A DNA stretch of 23,999 bases from CAYUCY01 sp964443525 (GTDB lineage Bacteria; Pseudomonadota; Alphaproteobacteria; Caedimonadales; Caedimonadaceae): the NCBI GenBank assembly GCA_964443525.1, contig CAYUCY010000018.1:1-23999 (forward strand). The letters run 5' to 3'. The notes under the pieces were generated by a model, which was not told the DNA's origin, ran no database searches, and saw only the letters and a program-made list of their open reading frames with translations. Shown here piece after piece: positions 21,060 to 23,999 of the stretch (within the stretch, counting starts at the first letter, position 1; every line of letters starts with the position of its first letter). The position numbers and the translations under genes were made by a program.

Positions 21060-21352
21060 TCTCAGTTTTAAAGACATTCGCAGAAGAGTTTTGGGCAAAC
21101 TTGCGACACCCGATTAAGCGGTGGCGGGAGGCTTGTGAGCGTTTGAGGGAAAGCCGAGAACGGCTTCTCACGGAAGTCCAAACGCCCATGACACGATTTC
21201 TCTGCCGAGTTTTTATCGCAGGGATGGGGTTTGGGTTTCGGATTGTGCTGCCTGCGATTTTCTTCTCTCTGATTTTCAGCCTTTGCGGCGTCCTGCTTTT
21301 GTTAGGGACTGTTTTTGTAAATGTTTTTTCATATGAAGGAGGGAACGGATGA
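21053..21352 (+). CDS. Small membrane protein 5 of the series
   Basis: The start is ATG 21053 with GGAGGGAG upstream, giving 99 residues; the same frame is open from 20687 but that part overlaps the previous gene. An amphipathic, arginine-rich half (NLRHPIKRWREACERLRESR) is followed by membrane helices at about 49-92 (FIAGMGFGFRIVLPAIFF, then SLCGVLLLLGTVFV). The stop overlaps the next ATG. Same general plan as its neighbours; function unknown. Confidence 0.6.
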   Translation: MVISVLKTFAEEFWANLRHPIKRWREACERLRESRERLLTEVQTPMTRFLCRVFIAGMGFGFRIVLPAIFFSLIFSLCGVLLLLGTVFVNVFSYEGGNG

Positions 21353-21720
21353 GCAAGCTTTCCGTGGAGGCGAACACGCCTCCTATCACAAAAGTCAGAC
21401 GCAGAAAGAGCCCCCGGCAAGCCCGACAGGAAACTCAACAGGCTTTGAAGTCTATTTTGAAAGAGGTTCTTCTCTTTCCCTTGAATCCTTTCAGGGGGAT
21501 CAAAGTCTTTTGGACGGCATTGAAGGCTGAGAAAAGAAAGAGCAACGTCAGAAGGCGGTGGGCGTGGCAGGTTCTCGGGCTCAATCGTTACAACAAAAAA
21601 ATTCTTGCTGTCGGCTGTTTGATCCAAAGCTTTGTGTTTTGGCCCTTTATTTTTACGATCTGGACGCTGATTTGTCTCAAAGTCCTTCTCAGGCTCTTTG
21701 AAAGCATGTTGGGAGCATAA
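21349..21720 (+). CDS. Small membrane protein 6 of the series
   Basis: A 123-residue protein: very basic N-terminus (KVRRRKSPRQARQE), an amphipathic segment with PLNPFRGIKVFWTALK comparable to that of the gene at 20703, another basic cluster (RKSNVRRRW), then two hydrophobic helices (about 83-117, ILAVGCLIQSFVFWPFIF). GGAGGGAA precedes the ATG, which overlaps the previous TGA. Its TAA ends two bases before the stop of the opposite-strand gene. Last of the six-gene series. Confidence 0.6.
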   Translation: MSKLSVEANTPPITKVRRRKSPRQARQETQQALKSILKEVLLFPLNPFRGIKVFWTALKAEKRKSNVRRRWAWQVLGLNRYNKKILAVGCLIQSFVFWPFIFTIWTLICLKVLLRLFESMLGA

Positions 21721-21721
21721 A

Positions 21722-21979
21722 TCAAATGTTCAAGTATACAAAGAGCCCTCCCAAAGCCAAGGCAATACAGAGCCCGATTCCCTTCAGGATTTCGGAATCC
21801 CAGGAGACTTCGGAAAATAGGGCAACGACGAACAATCCAACAATGATTGAGACAACAGCAACGATGCCGGAAACGGACTTTAGTCCTTCCATGAAGGTAG
21901 AGGTCTCCTCCGCACGCACGCTCAAGGGAAGGGTCGTAAGCAAAGTCAAGGAAAAGAGTAAAAGTTTGTTTCTTGTCAT
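21722..21979 (-). CDS. VirB2-like pilin candidate on the opposite strand
   Basis: An 85-residue protein read leftward from ATG 21979, with AGAGGA eight bases upstream. It has a textbook signal peptide (MTRNKLLLFSLTLLTTLPLS, cleavage VRA before EET, residue 23). The mature part of 62 residues has two membrane helices (about 38-55 and 65-83; SGIVAVVSIIVGLFVVALF and GIGLCIALALGGLFVYL) separated by a short polar loop (SEVSWDSE). This is the size and topology of VirB2/TrbC-type pilins. The plus-strand frame through the same DNA is a low-complexity S/T/P/K-rich sequence, as expected for an antisense shadow. Pilin function is inference; another small membrane protein is possible. Confidence 0.65.
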   Translation of the reverse strand: MTRNKLLLFSLTLLTTLPLSVRAEETSTFMEGLKSVSGIVAVVSIIVGLFVVALFSEVSWDSEILKGIGLCIALALGGLFVYLNI

Positions 21980-22940
21980 GGCCTTATTCCTCTCTGTTAT
22001 GGGAGAGAGTATCGCGTGTTCAGGACGCTTCGTCAATCCGATCACGGACATCTGCTGGAAGTGCATTTTTCCCCTTCGGATTGCAGGGATGACGGTGGTG
22101 AGAGGCGGCGCGGATCCCGAGACCGTGCGTCGACCCATTTGCTTTTGTAAAAAACCGCCCTTACCCGTTCCCATGCCGGGGATCCCGATCAGCTTTTGGG
22201 AACCGGCCCGTCTTGTGGACGTGACGCGCACACCGTTTTGTCTTGTCAATCTGGGCGGGTTCAAGATTGCCGACACAGGGATCATTGATCGAGGTCATGT
22301 CTCCGATGATGAGGGAGACGGACGTAAAAGAAGCTCTTATCAGGTGCATTGGTACGTGTATCCCGTCCTCTACATTCTGGAAGTTCTCACAGACTTCCTG
22401 TGTTTGGAAGCAAGCTCCATTGATGTGGCCTACATGACGGAATTTGATCCCTTTTGGGGGGACGATGAAAAAGGGGCCATTTTAAACCCTGAAGGACTTC
22501 TCTTTGGGAACCCCATTGCGCAGGCTGCGTGCGTTGCCGATTGTGCGGCATCGAGTGCCAACCTTCCCCTTGACCCGCTTTTCTGGTGCAGCGGGTGTCA
22601 GGGGAGTCTTTATCCGTTTTCAGGCACCGTGGGGGATCATTCAGGGGGTGTTCAGGCAAGCCTTCTGTTGACGGGCCGCATGATGGCCAAACTTCACCGG
22701 CAAGGCCTTTTGTGGGGTTATTACGGGACTCAAGGCCTTTGCTCTAAGTACCCGATGCCCGTCATGCGTAAATCCCAATACAGGCTTCAGATGACCTATC
22801 CGATCCCTCAGACAACACACTGTCAACCGTTGGGAGCGACGGAAGTTCTGTGGCAGGGAGGACGGGAATATCCCTTCAAGGGAGAGGACTTCGGCTACAT
22901 GGTTTGGCGCAAACGGGATTGCTGTTTATTTGCCTTATAA
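21966..22940 (+). CDS. traU: TraU, periplasmic pilus assembly/DNA transfer protein
   Basis: The mature part matches F TraU throughout: CSGRFVNPITDICWKCIFPL, SFWEPARLVDVTRTPFCLVN, VHWYVYPVLYILEVLT, YMTEFDPFW, NPIAQAACVADCAAS, LDPLFWCSGCQGSLYPF, LLLTGRMMAKLHRQGL and a C-terminal GYMVWRKRDCC. It is cysteine-rich, implying several disulfides. The 5' end is uncertain: ATG 21978 leaves a 13-residue signal without basic residues, TTG 21966 gives 17, and ATG 21891 gives about 38 with a long basic n-region. I give 21966 as a compromise. All choices overlap the opposite-strand gene head to head. TraU works with TraW and TrbC. Confidence 0.92.
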   Translation: MFLVMALFLSVMGESIACSGRFVNPITDICWKCIFPLRIAGMTVVRGGADPETVRRPICFCKKPPLPVPMPGIPISFWEPARLVDVTRTPFCLVNLGGFKIADTGIIDRGHVSDDEGDGRKRSSYQVHWYVYPVLYILEVLTDFLCLEASSIDVAYMTEFDPFWGDDEKGAILNPEGLLFGNPIAQAACVADCAASSANLPLDPLFWCSGCQGSLYPFSGTVGDHSGGVQASLLLTGRMMAKLHRQGLLWGYYGTQGLCSKYPMPVMRKSQYRLQMTYPIPQTTHCQPLGATEVLWQGGREYPFKGEDFGYMVWRKRDCCLFAL

Positions 22941-22952
22941 GGAGAGATGTGT

Positions 22953-23801
22953 ATGGCATATGGTTATCGATTGTATAACAATTTCTCCTCCAAGAGGCTG
23001 AGCCTCTTCTTGAGTGCGGCTCTGTACTGTCTTCCGTTGTCTCTTTCTGCCAATGACGCTCAGGGATTGGCAGAAGACCTCGTGCGGGATTCAAAAGCGC
23101 AAGCCTCAACGGAGAGCCTGCAAACGCTCGCCGAGGACCTTGTCCGGGATTCCCTCATACAGGCAGACGACAAACGAGCAGAAGCTTTGGCCTTGATCGA
23201 AGGGTCTGTGCCTGAGAGCAGAGGGTCTTTTTTCGGGCTTGAGGAGAACCGTGAAGCCCCTCGAGATCGCTTTCAACAAGAAGAAAGTGATGCCTCAACG
23301 GAGGAAGAGGCATCTCTTCCAAGATCGCCCGATTCGAGCTTTTCTGCAAGCCCTCAAAAAACCTGTTCCATGGAAAGCAGCCAGAGCGAGTCCTCAGCGC
23401 CTCAACAAAGCGCTTTTGTAAAAGGAAAGGCGGGGGGAGACTTCCTCGTCTTTGTCAGCTTTTCCATGAATGAGGGGGCGCTTAAGGATCTCCACCGGCA
23501 GATGAGCCGCTTGGGCGGCCGACTGGTCTTGCGAGGGCTGGTCAATAACTCCTTTAAGGAAACGCAACAAAAAATCATGGCGCTTGGGATTGAGGCCGAC
23601 ATCGATCCGACGCTTTTTGAAACCTACGGTATTAAACGGGTGCCGACCTATGTGCTCACCAAAAAAACGGGGGACAAGACCTTTTATCAAGTTGGGGGGC
23701 ACATTTCGCCGCAAACCGCCATTGATATTTTTAAACAAAAAGGGACTCTGTCTTCGCATTCAGAGTCCCTTCTTCAACAGCTCCAGCATGGAGTCGCTTA
23801 A
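22953..23801 (+). CDS. trbC: TrbC, periplasmic pilus assembly protein
   Basis: A 282-residue protein with a signal peptide (cleavage near LSA before NDA, residue 33) and the TrbC domain in its last 120 residues: FLVFVSFSMNEGALKDLHRQ, GGRLVLRGLVNNSFKETQQ, IDPTLFETYGIKRVPTYVL. This is the thioredoxin-like fold without a CxxC. A long acidic, serine-rich insert (about 70-155) is extra compared with F TrbC. Residues 39-47 and 59-67 are identical (LAEDLVRDS). The start 22953 is preferred, as GGAGAG at 22941-22946 is too close to ATG 22947. The traN ATG follows the stop directly. Confidence 0.9.
   Translation: MAYGYRLYNNFSSKRLSLFLSAALYCLPLSLSANDAQGLAEDLVRDSKAQASTESLQTLAEDLVRDSLIQADDKRAEALALIEGSVPESRGSFFGLEENREAPRDRFQQEESDASTEEEASLPRSPDSSFSASPQKTCSMESSQSESSAPQQSAFVKGKAGGDFLVFVSFSMNEGALKDLHRQMSRLGGRLVLRGLVNNSFKETQQKIMALGIEADIDPTLFETYGIKRVPTYVLTKKTGDKTFYQVGGHISPQTAIDIFKQKGTLSSHSESLLQQLQHGVA
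23740..23771 (+). repeat. Strong hairpin inside the 3' end of trbC
   Basis: AAGGGACTCTG, ten bases, CAGAGTCCCTT: an 11-bp perfect stem 28 bases before the trbC stop. No T-run follows (CTTCAAC), so it is not a standard terminator. It could be an mRNA stability element, a processing site, or an attenuator before traN. Confidence 0.6.
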
Positions 23802-23999
23802 ATGATACCACAAGGACACCTCCTCTCAAGACCCCTTTTGCGGAAACGCCTTCTCGCCACCTTTGTGTTGCTGCCTGCCGTGCTCTTTGCCTCCAAAGAC
23901 TATCAAGAGGGAAAAGAGCTGGCTGAAGAGCTCGTGATGCCCGATCCCTCTCAAGTCTCTACAAAGGAGGTTCCTGAATTCAAAGGAGCAACTCAGCCT
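23802..23999 (+). CDS. traN: TraN, N-terminal part (continues beyond the window)
   Basis: ATG 23802 directly follows the trbC stop and the frame stays open for 66 codons to the window edge. It starts with a signal peptide (basic LLRKRLLATFVLLPAVLFA, cleavage near FAS) and the mature beginning KDYQEGKELAEELVMPDPS, then VPEFKGA, compatible with the start of TraN, the outer-membrane mating-pair stabilisation protein that follows trbC in F. Only the N-terminus is visible, so the assignment rests on order and this short pattern. LAEELV echoes the LAEDLV repeats in TrbC. Confidence 0.65.
   Translation, partial: MIPQGHLLSRPLLRKRLLATFVLLPAVLFASKDYQEGKELAEELVMPDPSQVSTKEVPEFKGATQP

Noticed and set aside
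21025..21627. Minus-strand open frame of 200 codons
   Set aside because: Overlaps three plus-strand membrane genes with good ribosome sites and overlapping start/stop codons; its product is basic low-complexity sequence.
21726..21965. Plus-strand extension of traU upstream of its signal peptide
   Set aside because: Encodes an S/T/P/K-rich stretch unlike any TraU and is the antisense image of the minus-strand gene.
21980..22285. Upstream extension of the minus-strand pilin-like frame
   Set aside because: This part is antisense to clearly conserved TraU sequence; the internal ATG at 21979 with Shine-Dalgarno and signal peptide is the better start.

Overview
The window looks like one end of an integrative conjugative element (ICE) of the F-type (RAGE-like) family in an intracellular alphaproteobacterium, most likely a Rickettsiales or Holosporales member. 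That lineage is inferred from the gene set and order (tyrosine integrase at a tRNA gene, sensor-kinase-like and STAND NTPase/TPR cargo, then traL-E-K-B-V-C-W-U-trbC-N) and from the AT-rich flank. It is not proven by a marker gene. Two runs of ten Ns and several one-base frameshifts, two of them next to A-runs, show this is draft sequence.

Layout. 1-2770 appears to be AT-rich host flank: a frameshifted tyrosine recombinase remnant (1-377, minus), a two-gene unit of unknown function (576-1734), a 110-bp segment bounded by 21-bp inverted repeats (1764-1873), and two minus-strand hypothetical genes, one with a signal peptide broken by a frameshift. 2771-2819 is the 3' part of a tRNA-Lys(CTT) gene on the minus strand, which I read as the attachment site. 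Its orientation puts the element to the right, where an intact integrase (3024-4205) lies. 4211-8347 is AT-rich cargo: a frameshifted, catalytically degenerate histidine-kinase-like membrane protein, then a STAND (NB-ARC-like) NTPase with a TPR-like C-terminus.

8348-10641 resembles a lambdoid control and replication module. An XRE-type repressor (minus) and a small HTH_17/AlpA-like gene (plus) diverge from a region with three related 16-bp operator-like sites about 22 bp apart. Next comes a replication-initiator-like gene with an N-terminal winged helix and a C-terminal DnaA-N-like segment. Its coding sequence contains four 22-bp-spaced iteron-like repeats. A 22-bp period is not a whole number of codons, so this is DNA-level structure, like the lambda origin inside gene O.

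10638-23999 is a tightly packed, more GC-rich conjugation operon with many ATGA/TGATG overlaps: traL, traE, two unlisted-size small ORFs, traK, a probable pilin precursor, traB, traV, traC and traW; then a 390-bp spacer with inverted repeats, two secreted proteins sharing a 28-residue repeat, a DUF3310-like gene, six small membrane proteins in series, traU, trbC and the start of traN. Between the small membrane genes and traU, on the opposite strand, is an 85-residue signal-peptide plus two-helix protein that looks like a VirB2-type pilin. Its 5' end overlaps the traU signal-peptide region.

Together the genes would integrate the element, control excision and replication through a repressor switch, and build an F-like type IV secretion channel and pilus. 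Relaxase, coupling protein, oriT and the far attachment site are not in the window.
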